A stretch of DNA of 8,502 bases from Dehalococcoidales bacterium (lineage in GTDB: Bacteria > Chloroflexota > Dehalococcoidia > Dehalococcoidales > RBG-16-60-22): assembly GCA_030639445.1 (NCBI GenBank), contig DAOWCR010000045.1, positions 1-8,502 of the forward strand. The letters run 5' to 3'. The position numbers and the translations under genes were made by a program. Positions 1 through 5,887 of the stretch are shown one piece after another; the stretch's first letter is position 1, and every line of letters begins with the position of its first letter. The notes under the pieces were generated by a model, which was not told where the DNA came from, ran no database searches, and worked only from the letters and a program-made list of their open reading frames with translations.

Positions 1-57
1 GAAGTGCCCCAGTTCATGAGCAATGATGAGCACCACGATAATACCGAGAAAAGCCAC
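1..57 (-). CDS. rseP: RseP/S2P-type site-2 zinc metalloprotease, N-terminal fragment (runs off the left edge)
   Basis: Reading leftwards, the frame gives a hydrophobic stretch (V-A-F-L-G-I-I-V-V-L-I-I-A) followed by HELGHF at the window edge. HExxH within the first transmembrane helix is the zinc-binding signature of RseP-type intramembrane proteases, which cleave membrane-bound anti-sigma factors or similar substrates. Only this first helix is present. The gene directly follows dxr on the same strand, and the dxr-rseP order is common in bacteria. The start is uncertain: no ATG exists in this frame. I chose GTG at 57-55, about 12 nt after an AAGG that overlaps the dxr stop; ATT at 66-64 is an alternative. 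The family call is firm because of the motif and neighbour. Confidence 0.8.
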   Translation of the reverse strand, partial: MAFLGIIVVLIIAHELGHF

Positions 58-71
58 TACGCTAATGAACC

Positions 72-1232
72 TTAACTGTCTCCACCCGTAATCTTGAGCA
101 TCTTTTCCCGGGCCCAGGCGTCGGCCTCCATGATTTCTTCCAGCGCGGGATTGGCGATGACCTGGTGCTGCGCCAGCACCCGCCCGACAAATTCGGCGAT
201 GTCCACAAACCCGATACGTCGCGACAGGAAAAGCTCAACGGCCACCTCGTCGGCGGCACAGAGTGCCGCCGGGCAGGTTCCTCCCCTTTTCCCGGCCTCA
301 ATCGCCAGCCCCAGGCAGGGGAACGCCGCCAAATCGGGCGGTTGAAAAGTCAGACTATTAATCTTGCTCCAGTCGACCCGGGGAAGCCGGGGGTTGGGCA
401 AACGTTCCGGGTAGGACAGGGCATACTGAATGGGCAGGCGCATATCGGGATAGCTCAGCTGGGCTTTAATTGAGCCGTCGATAAATTCCACCATGGAATG
501 GATAATGCTCTGGGGGTGGACCAGAACATCAATACTGTCAACGGGCATATGGAACAGCCAGTGAGCTTCAATGACCTCGAGCCCCTTATTCATCAGCGTC
601 GCCGAGTCGATGGTGACTTTCCGGCCCATCCGCCATGAGGGATGTTCCAGGGCCTGCTCAACGGTAACACTGGCTAACTGCGCCGGTGAATAGTGAGCGA
701 ACGGGCCGCCGGAGGCGGTCAGGATAATCCGGCTCGCTTTTTGCTTTTCCCCCTCAAGGCACTGCCAGATGGCGCTGTGCTCGCTGTCAACGGGCAGGAC
801 CTGCGCCCCACTCCGCTCAGCTTCTTTAATGATTATTTCCCCGGCCATAACCAGCGATTCTTTGTTGGCCAGGGCCACGTTTTTACCCGCTTTTACCGCC
901 GCCAGCGTCGGGGCCAGCCCCATCTTCCCGGAAGTGGCGATAACCACCATGTCTGCCTGCGAATGGCAGGCCATATCTTCCAGAGAGATGAATTGGCGCA
1001 CTGAACCGGCCAGTTCCGCCGGCACTTCCTTGCCCTCATTGTTACCCGGGGCATAACTGACAAACTCCGGCCGGAATTCGTTAATCTGTTCGGCCAGCAA
1101 AGCGATATTTTTCCCCGCCGCCAGCCCGACAACGCGGAACCGGTCCGGCAGGGCACGGACGACGTCCAGGGTCTGCCGCCCGATGGAGCCGGTCGAGCCC
1201 AGGACCGCCAGCCGCTTCACCGAATCGCTCAT
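72..1232 (-). CDS. dxr: 1-deoxy-D-xylulose 5-phosphate reductoisomerase (Dxr/IspC)
   Basis: Cytosolic enzyme of the MEP isoprenoid pathway that converts 1-deoxy-D-xylulose 5-phosphate to 2-C-methyl-D-erythritol 4-phosphate using NADPH and a divalent metal. The 386-residue product is full length for the family. The N-terminal NADPH-binding domain carries GSTGSIG at residues 12-18, and ALANKES lies near 120-126. Metal ligands are visible as D149 and E151 in PVDSEHSAIWQ, and E219 in the NKGLE segment. The flexible loop has HPSWRMG at 197-203, where H197, W200 and M202 correspond to known substrate-contacting positions. The ATG at 1232 lies just after an AGGT in the leader. rseP follows immediately, so the two are probably cotranscribed. 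The usual upstream partners (cdsA, uppS) are absent; a repeat-rich intergenic region is there instead. Confidence 0.97.
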   Translation of the reverse strand: MSDSVKRLAVLGSTGSIGRQTLDVVRALPDRFRVVGLAAGKNIALLAEQINEFRPEFVSYAPGNNEGKEVPAELAGSVRQFISLEDMACHSQADMVVIATSGKMGLAPTLAAVKAGKNVALANKESLVMAGEIIIKEAERSGAQVLPVDSEHSAIWQCLEGEKQKASRIILTASGGPFAHYSPAQLASVTVEQALEHPSWRMGRKVTIDSATLMNKGLEVIEAHWLFHMPVDSIDVLVHPQSIIHSMVEFIDGSIKAQLSYPDMRLPIQYALSYPERLPNPRLPRVDWSKINSLTFQPPDLAAFPCLGLAIEAGKRGGTCPAALCAADEVAVELFLSRRIGFVDIAEFVGRVLAQHQVIANPALEEIMEADAWAREKMLKITGGDS

Positions 1233-1337
1233 AATACCTATATCTTACACCAAATACCGGATTGAAGCTATTGGTAGAGGCTGGGGGTTGCTTTTTGGTT
1301 TCATTCAGGTTTTATTTAGCAACCTCACCCCCTTTAT

Positions 1338-1363
1338 CCCCCTCTCCTTCAAAGGAGAGGGGG
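1338..1363. repeat. GC-rich perfect hairpin, copy 1 of a dispersed palindrome family
   Basis: Arms CCCCCTCTCCTT (1338-1349) and AAGGAGAGGGGG (1352-1363) are perfectly complementary over 12 bp with a 2-nt centre. The left flank ACCTCACCCCCTTTAT resembles the flanks of the similar hairpins near 5524, 5692 and 8370, so this belongs to an interspersed family and is not a gene-specific site. It could also act as a transcription barrier in either direction. Confidence 0.85.
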
Positions 1364-1393
1364 AAGAAAAAGAAAGAGGGGCGCATCCCCTCT
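1364..1393 (-). terminator. Likely intrinsic terminator for the ferredoxin transcript
   Basis: On the minus strand a 7-bp stem (AGAGGGG/CCCCTCT, plus-strand arms 1375-1381 and 1387-1393, 5-nt loop) is followed by a T-rich tract, TTTCTTTTTCTT, at 1375-1364. This is the arrangement of a rho-independent terminator for transcription coming from the ferredoxin gene at 1939-1733. It also insulates dxr from the signalling cluster. The hairpin is part of the dispersed repeat family, so the terminator role is an inference. Confidence 0.5.
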
Positions 1394-1405
1394 CAAAAAA
1401 ATTTA

Positions 1406-1617
1406 CCCCCCGCAGAGCATCAAGAGAGATAAGGGCCCCTCGGACTTCCCATTCCGGCAGCTTTCACTCTTGCCGTGGGAACAACGCTCTGACCGGGAAG
1501 CAGCCGACTTTACATAACCTAAGAAACAATTCCCGAAGCTAGTTAGCCTCGAATTGTTTCCCCAAAATTAGAACCAATCATTTGAGGCTAAAAATGTCCA
1601 AATCAATTGGTAGCGGA
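1406..1617 (+). repeat. Interspersed repeat R, copy A (~212 bp, inverted relative to copy B)
   Basis: The segment runs from the C6 run at 1406 (CCCCCCGCAGAGCATC) to TTGGTAGCGGA at 1617. It matches the reverse complement of 8009-8221 with roughly 19 differences in about 213 positions by hand alignment, close to 90% identity. Outside these limits the two sites diverge at once. One copy has a single-base indel and the differences show no codon pattern, so the repeat is probably non-coding. Internal structure includes AACAATTC/GAATTGTT arms at 1525-1532 and 1551-1558, and TTAGCCTC/GAGGCTAA arms at 1543-1550 and 1584-1591. It could be a MITE, an insertion-sequence end, or an RNA-encoding repeat; I do not recognise it. 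Confidence 0.9.
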
Positions 1618-1619
1618 CA

Positions 1620-1679
1620 TGATGAAGAGAAGGAAATACCAGCCTGAAGCTAAAGAAGTAAAACCCGGGGCAGAATAAT
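1620..1679 (+). pseudogene. Possible degenerate start of an IS3-type OrfA transposase
   Basis: Directly after repeat R, a 19-codon frame starts with two ATGs and reads M-M-K-R-R-K-Y-Q-P-E-A-K before a TAA at 1677-1679. The pattern K-R-R-K-Y-x-P-E-x-K resembles the N-terminus of IS3-family OrfA helix-turn-helix proteins, which often begin M-x-R-R-x-Y-x-P-E-F-K. Nothing downstream up to 1732 continues the similarity. If genuine, it is a remnant and suggests R is linked to an insertion sequence. The match is short and could be chance. Confidence 0.25.
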
Positions 1680-1732
1680 CAGGATTCAATAAAACGGGCC
1701 GGAAAAAGCAGGCTGATGCCGCAGAAGAGTCC

Positions 1733-1939
1733 CTATTCTTCCTCGATAACTATCTCAAAAGGACAGCTGATGGCATTGGTGGGACAGACCGCTTCACACT
1801 GGGTGCACCAGCCGCACTCTTCCGTCTCAATAACGGTGACAACATTATCCACCAGGACCAGAGCCTGACAGTAACACACCCGGATACACAGGCCGCAGCC
1901 GTTACATTTCTCCCGGTCTATTAAGGGCATTTCAACCAT
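1733..1939 (-). CDS. 2[4Fe-4S] ferredoxin
   Basis: A 68-residue electron carrier of the bacterial (clostridial) 2[4Fe-4S] type. The first cluster motif is C12-x2-C15-x2-C18-x3-C22, the second C42-x2-C45-x2-C48-x3-C52-P. The first motif lacks the usual proline after its fourth cysteine (it reads C-Y-C). Two further cysteines, C24 and C59, give ten in total. The acidic C-terminus (I-E-E-E) is typical of small ferredoxins. The ATG at 1939 follows GGTGGAG with a 10-nt spacing; an ATG three codons later is less well placed. It is 65 nt downstream of the Crp/Fnr gene on the same strand and probably cotranscribed, which hints at a redox context. The partner enzyme cannot be read from the window. Confidence 0.93.
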   Translation of the reverse strand: MVEMPLIDREKCNGCGLCIRVCYCQALVLVDNVVTVIETEECGWCTQCEAVCPTNAISCPFEIVIEEE

Positions 1940-1979
1940 ATCTATCTGTCTCCACCGGTAAATATTTTAAGGTCAGAGC

Positions 1980-1995
1980 CGCCGAGTTGTCGGCG
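1980..1995. other. Short GC-rich hairpin between the Crp/Fnr and ferredoxin genes
   Basis: CGCCGA (1980-1985) pairs with TCGGCG (1990-1995) around a GTTG loop. No T-run follows on the minus strand, so it does not look like a terminator. It could be an RNA-processing or stability element between the two cotranscribed genes. Confidence 0.4.
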
Positions 1996-2004
1996 ACTTT
2001 TGTC

Positions 2005-2676
2005 TCAAGTAGCTACCCCGGCCATTTCTTTCAGTGCTTCCTTATCCATAATTACGATGCGTTGGCGTTCCAACCTGACGGTCCCTTCCTCTTCCATGAC
2101 CTTAAGTGCCCGGCCAATCATTTCCCGGGCAGTACCGGCTATCGCCGCCATTTCCTGCTGGGTAAGCCGCGGCTTCTGTCCAACCCCGTCTCCGGTATAC
2201 TCCAGGAGTATTTTAGCCACCCGGCCAGCAACATGCCGGAAAGACAGGTCTTCCACCAGCGAGACCAGACGTTCTACCTTCTGAGATAGCACCCGGATTA
2301 CATTCCGGGCTACCTGCGGATAATCCCGAATGACCGCCTCCAGGTCATCTTTCCGGATACCGTAGAGGACCGCCGGCACCAGCGCTCCGGCACTGGCCAT
2401 ATTCCGTCCACTGACCAGGACAGAGACATCATTAAAAGACTCGTCGGGACGTATGAAATAGAGTGTCTGCTCCTTGCCATCGGCCGAAGTCTTGAACACT
2501 TTCACCACGCCGGAGACAACAAAATACAGGACTTCCGCCGGCTCGCCCTCAAACAGGACTATCCCTCCCTTATCCGCCGTCTTCACAAAGATAAAGTTCT
2601 TCAGCAAAGCAAGCTCGGTAAGAGGCAGCCCGGAAAAGTAGGCGATAGACTTCAGCAACTCTACCTGGACAGCCAT
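2005..2676 (-). CDS. Crp/Fnr-family transcriptional regulator
   Basis: A 223-residue protein, normal length for the family. Residues about 15-110 form the cyclic-nucleotide-binding-like beta-roll (LFEGEP at 41-46, then YFVVSGVVKV at 51-60). A long dimerisation helix follows at about 112-145. The C-terminal winged helix-turn-helix has LTQQEMAAIAGTAREMIGRA at 171-190 and a wing to about 210. There is no cysteine anywhere, so it cannot bind an Fe-S cluster as FNR does. The segment FNDVSVLVSGRN at 81-92 does not match the cAMP-binding phosphate cassette of CAP, so the effector is unknown. It lies downstream of the two-component genes but has its own promoter-like sequence, and is followed by ferredoxin. 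A redox, nitrosative or metabolic sensing role is plausible but not shown. Confidence 0.92.
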   Translation of the reverse strand: MAVQVELLKSIAYFSGLPLTELALLKNFIFVKTADKGGIVLFEGEPAEVLYFVVSGVVKVFKTSADGKEQTLYFIRPDESFNDVSVLVSGRNMASAGALVPAVLYGIRKDDLEAVIRDYPQVARNVIRVLSQKVERLVSLVEDLSFRHVAGRVAKILLEYTGDGVGQKPRLTQQEMAAIAGTAREMIGRALKVMEEEGTVRLERQRIVIMDKEALKEMAGVAT

Positions 2677-2686
2677 ATCATCCTGG

Positions 2687-2715
2687 ATTATATCAGCTTC
2701 TCAGGGGTTCCGCAA
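2687..2715 (-). promoter_or_regulatory. Promoter of the Crp/Fnr gene (extended -10)
   Basis: Minus strand: -35 TTGCGG at 2715-2710, 17-nt spacer, -10 TATAAT at 2692-2687, preceded by TG in the extended -10 form TGATATAAT. Predicted initiation near 2680 lies only about 4 nt before the ATG at 2676, which would give a nearly leaderless mRNA. The spacing and consensus quality are good. Use in vivo is an inference. Confidence 0.65.
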
Positions 2716-2766
2716 AATGGAGATTACGGCTGCTTCTCGACGGAAGCGCCGGGGTAAGCCGCACCG

Positions 2767-3471
2767 TCAACCGGCCTTCTGGAAGTAGTAGCCAACGCCG
2801 GGCTCGGTAATAATATACCTGGGCAGGGCCGGGTCCGGTTCTATTTTGCGCCGCAGGTGCGAGATATAGATACGCACGTAATCCAGGTCATCAACGTATT
2901 CCCAGCCCCACACCTTCCCCAGTATTTGATGGTAGGTGAGAATACGGCCGGCGTTCTCCAGCAGGAATGCCAGCAAACGGAACTCTATGGGGGTTAATTT
3001 TAATCGCTCGCCATTGACCATAACCTTACGCGTGGCGATGTCCACGGTAAGCAGACCGTCACTGAAACTAATTTCTTTTTCCCCGCTTTCCGAAGAAGGT
3101 AACTCAGCCCGCCGCAGCATGGCCCGCACCCGGGCCACCAGCTCTTTACATCCCACCGGCTTAAGGATGTAATCATCCGCCCCGTAGTCAAGTCCCTGAA
3201 CGACGTCCTCCTCAGTCTTATGCTCACCGGTGAGCATGATAATTGGTATCGTGGCCGAGATGTCACGAATTAGACTGCAGGCCTTCCAGCCATCCATCTG
3301 GGGCATGGCTACATCCAGGAGGACCAGGTCCGGCCGGTGGCCATACATAAGCCGCAGGGCCTCCCGGCCATCACCGGCCTTGAGCACTTCGTACCCTTTT
3401 TCGGTCAGAACACGGTCAAATAATCTGACCAGTGCGGGTTCGTCATCAACCACCAGAATTTTTTTAGCCAT
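2767..3471 (-). CDS. OmpR/PhoB-type DNA-binding response regulator
   Basis: A 234-residue two-component output regulator. The receiver domain (residues 1-120) has the acidic pair D9-D10, phospho-acceptor D53 in LLDVAMPQMDG, T81 and K104 (LKP). A winged-helix DNA-binding domain occupies about 133-231, including LTPIEFRLLAFL at 159-170, the recognition segment VRIYISHLRRKIEPD, and the final hairpin TEPGVGYYF. I chose ATG at 3471, giving the standard MAKKILVVDDE start. The longer frame to 3519 adds 16 non-family residues and would overlap the upstream receiver gene by 41 nt. Only 7 nt separate this ATG from the upstream stop, so translation is probably coupled. The likely phosphodonor is the kinase at 3918-5282. 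Target genes are unknown. Confidence 0.94.
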   Translation of the reverse strand: MAKKILVVDDEPALVRLFDRVLTEKGYEVLKAGDGREALRLMYGHRPDLVLLDVAMPQMDGWKACSLIRDISATIPIIMLTGEHKTEEDVVQGLDYGADDYILKPVGCKELVARVRAMLRRAELPSSESGEKEISFSDGLLTVDIATRKVMVNGERLKLTPIEFRLLAFLLENAGRILTYHQILGKVWGWEYVDDLDYVRIYISHLRRKIEPDPALPRYIITEPGVGYYFQKAG

Positions 3472-3478
3472 CTCTAGC

Positions 3479-3871
3479 TCACACCAGGTATCCGGTTCGC
3501 TGCCGCAGTATCCGGCCAATCATCTTCGGCAACTCGCGAGTGCTGACCGGCTTCGACAGATAGGCGTCACAGCCGGCACCGAGAAACTTCTCCCGGTCGC
3601 CTTTCATGGCGTACGCCGTAAGCGCGATGATGGGAATATGGCGCAATGACGGTATCTGCTTCAGTCTTCGGGTTACCTCGAGGCCATTCACCCTGGGCAG
3701 CTGGATATCCATCAAGACGAGAGCCGGTTTTTCTCTGATAGCTATCTCCAGCGCCTCTTCCCCGTTAACCGCCTTGAGCAAAGAGCGGTAGCCTCTGGCT
3801 CTGAGCAGCATTTCAAACATTCTCATATTCAGCGGGTTATCTTCCGCAATCAGTATCTTATCTTTCGGCAT
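3479..3871 (-). CDS. Single-domain response regulator (CheY/DivK-like receiver)
   Basis: A 130-residue stand-alone receiver with no output domain. Acidic residues E10-D11 are followed by N12-P13, phospho-acceptor D55 in LVLMDIQLPRVNG, the switch residue T85 in IALTAYAM, and K107 in LSKPVS. The ALTAYAM-KGD-REKFLxAGCDxYLSKP pattern is that of DivK-like receivers and of receivers attached to hybrid kinases. Such proteins act by protein contact or as phosphorelay intermediates. I chose ATG at 3871 because it gives the canonical N-terminus MPKDKILIAEDNP; the frame extends to 4024 but that part overlaps the kinase 3' end and is not family-like. It sits 46 nt after the kinase and 7 nt before the OmpR-type regulator, so it is probably part of the same circuit. 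Confidence 0.93.
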   Translation of the reverse strand: MPKDKILIAEDNPLNMRMFEMLLRARGYRSLLKAVNGEEALEIAIREKPALVLMDIQLPRVNGLEVTRRLKQIPSLRHIPIIALTAYAMKGDREKFLGAGCDAYLSKPVSTRELPKMIGRILRQRTGYLV

Positions 3872-3917
3872 CGGCCTATTTCCCAAATAATTTTCCGGCG
3901 GCTTACCCGGGATATGG

Positions 3918-5282
3918 TTAACCGTCCGTGGCCAGGGGCAGGGTGAAGTTAAACCGGCTTCCCTTCCCGTATTCACTCCCCACCCAAATTCGCCCGCCGT
4001 GCTCCTCGACAATCTGCCGGGCAATCGTCAGGCCCAGCCCGGTGCCTCCCAGCCCATTATTCAGAGGCCGGTCTACCTGGTAAAAAGGCTCAAAAATGTT
4101 TTTCTGATTTTCTTCCCTGACACCAATGCCATTATCAATCACACTGACCCGGCAACAATTGTCCTCTCTGGCGGCCTCAATCCGTAGCGTACCGCTTTCG
4201 GGAGTAAACTTGGCGGAATTGCCCAGCAAATTGATGAGCACCTGTCCTACCTTGGCCTCGTCAATATTAACCCGGGGAAGTCCCCTGCCCAGCTTAACTT
4301 CAAGGCTCTGCCTCTTTTTGGCCAGCACGGGCATTATTTCGCTCTTTATTGACTCAACTAAATCGGGTAGGGAAACCTTTCTCAGTCTGAGTTCCACTTT
4401 GCCCGACTCTATCTTGGTTAAGTCGAGGATATCATTAACTAAAGTCAGTAAGTAGCGGCTGCTGCCCAAAATATCATCAAGGCACTGCTTCTGTTCCGTA
4501 TTCACCTTACCCGGCACCTGGCCCTGCATCAATTCAGCAAAGCCAATAATGACATTAAGAGGGGTGCGCAATTCGTGAGACATGTGGGCCAGGAATTCAG
4601 ATTTGGCTTGATTGGCCTTTTCCAGCTCCTTACTTTTCTCCAGGAGTTCCTGTCCCTGCACCCTGAGCTCTTCATTCTGCAAGTCAAGTCGCTCGTTCGT
4701 TTCTTTAAGTTCCTCTTCCGCCCGCTTGCGCTCGGTGATGTCGCGGACAATACTGGTATAAAACGTGTCTTTCCCGGCCTTCCACTCGGCCAGAGAAACC
4801 TCGGTGGGAAACGCGCTGCCATCTTTTCTCATCCCGAGAAATTCATTCATCCAGCTTTTATAGTCCGGCCCCTCCCCGGCGCTCAAGCGCGCCATTCCCT
4901 CCCGGAAATCGTCTCGAAATTGCCGCGGTATTAAGACAGTTATCTCCTTTCCCAATATTTCCTCTTCGGTATAGCCAAAGATGACTTGTGCGCCCCGATT
5001 CCAGGAAATAATGTTACCCCAGCTATCAATGGAGATAATGGCATCGTTAGCCGTTTGCAGCACGGCGCAGTGCCTTTCCTCACTTTCCCGCAACGCTTCC
5101 GCCAGCCACCGGTGCCCGACAATCTCTTCCTGCAGCTCTTCGTTGGCTTCAGACAGCCGCTTATTAGAGCGCTGCAAGCTTTCTACCAGTTTCTGGCTCG
5201 CCGTCCTAATTCTTTTCTTTTCCCTGACGATAGTCTTTCCCATTCCCGTTGACCCATCCCGACCGTCTCGGTCACCGGCCAA
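3918..5282 (-). CDS. PAS-domain sensor histidine kinase, soluble
   Basis: A 454-residue kinase without a transmembrane segment, so probably cytoplasmic. An N-terminal coiled coil (about 22-70) leads to one PAS domain (about 71-185: HCAVLQTANDAIISID, then the RKDGSAFPTEV core, ending SIVRDITERKRAEE). A second coiled coil spans about 183-228. The HisKA domain has H236 in MSHELRTPLN. The ATPase domain has the N-box with N355, DNGIG at 383-387, FEPFYQ at 398-402 and GLGGTGLGL at 410-418. The start is TTG at 5282, four nt after GGAG; an in-frame TGA lies just upstream at 5294-5292. ATG at 5243 (M14) is an alternative. The kinase probably phosphorylates one or both receivers downstream. No cofactor ligand is identifiable in the PAS domain. 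Confidence 0.93.
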   Translation of the reverse strand: MAGDRDGRDGSTGMGKTIVREKKRIRTASQKLVESLQRSNKRLSEANEELQEEIVGHRWLAEALRESEERHCAVLQTANDAIISIDSWGNIISWNRGAQVIFGYTEEEILGKEITVLIPRQFRDDFREGMARLSAGEGPDYKSWMNEFLGMRKDGSAFPTEVSLAEWKAGKDTFYTSIVRDITERKRAEEELKETNERLDLQNEELRVQGQELLEKSKELEKANQAKSEFLAHMSHELRTPLNVIIGFAELMQGQVPGKVNTEQKQCLDDILGSSRYLLTLVNDILDLTKIESGKVELRLRKVSLPDLVESIKSEIMPVLAKKRQSLEVKLGRGLPRVNIDEAKVGQVLINLLGNSAKFTPESGTLRIEAAREDNCCRVSVIDNGIGVREENQKNIFEPFYQVDRPLNNGLGGTGLGLTIARQIVEEHGGRIWVGSEYGKGSRFNFTLPLATDG

Positions 5283-5349
5283 TATACTCCATCAGGATAT
5301 AAATCTCTTCGGGGCAAAAAAGAGCCACCACCCACCGCCCGATGATCAT
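5272..5349 (-). CDS. Possible 25-codon upstream ORF overlapping the kinase start
   Basis: Within the kinase leader, ATG at 5349 (AGGA 8 nt upstream) opens a 25-codon frame starting M-I-I-G-R-W-V-V and ending I-G-R-TGA at 5274-5272. It overlaps the TTG start of the kinase by 11 nt in a different frame. Its position after the predicted transcription start (about 5387) means it would be transcribed. It may couple translation to the weak TTG start or act as a leader peptide. No similarity is recognised; it may be chance. Confidence 0.3.
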   Translation of the reverse strand: MIIGRWVVALFCPEEIYILMEYIGR

Positions 5350-5386
5350 CCTCACTGTCCTGGTGTCAGGTCCTCAACCACCTCTC

Positions 5387-5404
5387 TTTGCCAATTGTAG
5401 CAAA
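5387..5404. promoter_or_regulatory. Candidate operator palindrome over the kinase -10 box
   Basis: TTTGC (5387-5391) and GCAAA (5400-5404) form an inverted repeat with an 8-nt spacer that exactly covers the -10 element and reaches the predicted start site. A dimeric repressor binding here would block initiation. Which protein, if any, binds is unknown; the OmpR-type or Crp/Fnr protein of the cluster are candidates by proximity only. Confidence 0.3.
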
Positions 5405-5423
5405 CTGACCTATTTCTTGTCAA
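5394..5423 (-). promoter_or_regulatory. Strong promoter of the kinase/response-regulator operon
   Basis: Minus strand: a perfect -35 TTGACA at 5423-5418, 18-nt spacer, and -10 TACAAT at 5399-5394 preceded by TGC (extended -10). Initiation is expected near 5387, giving a leader of about 105 nt before the kinase TTG. This is one of the two best promoter matches in the window. Confidence 0.75.
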
Positions 5424-5507
5424 CAGGCAATTACGGCACCACCCCGGATTCCCCTTCCCGTCCTTCTCTGGCAAACCTCTCTGTCTTTTTAAATTGTTTA
5501 CTAGGGA

Positions 5508-5740
5508 ACCCACCCCCTTATATCCCCCTCCATTAGTAAGGGAGGGGGAATATTATAAAAGAGGGGCTGACGCCCCTCTTAATCACCCACATTATCAACC
5601 CGGAACAAGGAGAGTTAAAACACCCCATCCACGTTATGAAACTAGAGCAAGGAGAGTCGAAGGGAGGCTTCGCCTCCCTTTCAAAATTATTCCCCCTCTC
5701 CTTAATAAAAGGAGAGGGGGACAAAGAGGGTGAGGTCACC
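5508..5740. mobile_element. MITE-like palindromic element (~233 bp)
   Basis: The two ends are imperfect inverted repeats of about 25 nt: the left begins ACCCACCCCCTTATATCC, and the right read in reverse complement begins ACCTCACCCTCTTTGTCC. Just inside each end is a GC hairpin: arms 5524-5531/5541-5548 on the left, and 12-bp arms 5692-5703/5709-5720 on the right. Inside those are two more perfect hairpins, AAGAGGGGC/GCCCCTCTT (5559-5567/5572-5580) and AAGGGAGGC/GCCTCCCTT (5660-5668/5672-5680). The centre is a direct tandem repeat. It encodes no plausible protein. The symmetric design suggests a non-autonomous mobile element or a related dispersed intergenic repeat. Its transposase is not in the window. 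Confidence 0.6.
5585..5662 (+). repeat. Two-unit direct tandem repeat, 42-bp period
   Basis: Unit 1 (5585-5620) and unit 2 (5627-5662) share about 26 of 36 positions, including the identical block CAAGGAGAGT. The repeat lies at the centre of the palindromic element and separates its two halves. Confidence 0.6.
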
Positions 5741-5823
5741 ATATTTTAAGAGGGAGGGAGACAAAGGACACGGGTAATAAAACAACCGGTGCATTGAGCT
5801 TTTCTCTCTAGTCATTTATTTTG

Positions 5824-5832
5824 TGCTATACT
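5824..5832 (+). promoter_or_regulatory. Extended -10 promoter of the 5888-6673 gene
   Basis: TGCTATACT at 5824-5832 matches the extended -10 form TGnTATAnT. No good -35 hexamer is present at the expected spacing (the bases there are CTCTCT), which fits an extended -10 promoter. Initiation near 5839 would give a leader of about 49 nt. The ribosome-binding site CGGAG at 5877-5881 then lies 6 nt before the ATG. Confidence 0.55.
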
Positions 5833-5887
5833 AGTTTAAAGCCAGAGTATTTCCGGGGTGGCGATGGTCTGATATACGGAGTACCAG

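Noticed and set aside
1183..1542. 119-codon plus-strand frame through the hairpin and repeat R
   Set aside because: It overlaps the dxr start antisense, reads through GC palindromes, and a single-base indel in copy B breaks the frame, so it is not a conserved gene.
1500..1600. Integron attC site in repeat R
   Set aside because: GTTAGCC and the paired arms look superficially similar, but the core-site consensus GTTRRRY is not met and no integrase or cassette is present.
3472..3519. Longer N-terminus for the OmpR-type regulator (start at 3519)
   Set aside because: The extra 16 residues are not part of a receiver domain and would overlap the preceding gene; MAKKILVVDDE at 3471 is the normal family start.
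3872..4024. Longer N-terminus for the DivK-like receiver
   Set aside because: The extension lies mostly over the 3' end of the kinase gene and shows no domain similarity.
5585..5662. CRISPR-like repeats
   Set aside because: There are only two diverged direct units with a 6-nt gap and no spacers, so this is a tandem duplication and not an array.
5494..5742. Frames of 69-79 codons on both strands of the palindromic element
   Set aside because: They consist of translated hairpin arms and tandem repeats with no start signals, so no protein is supported.
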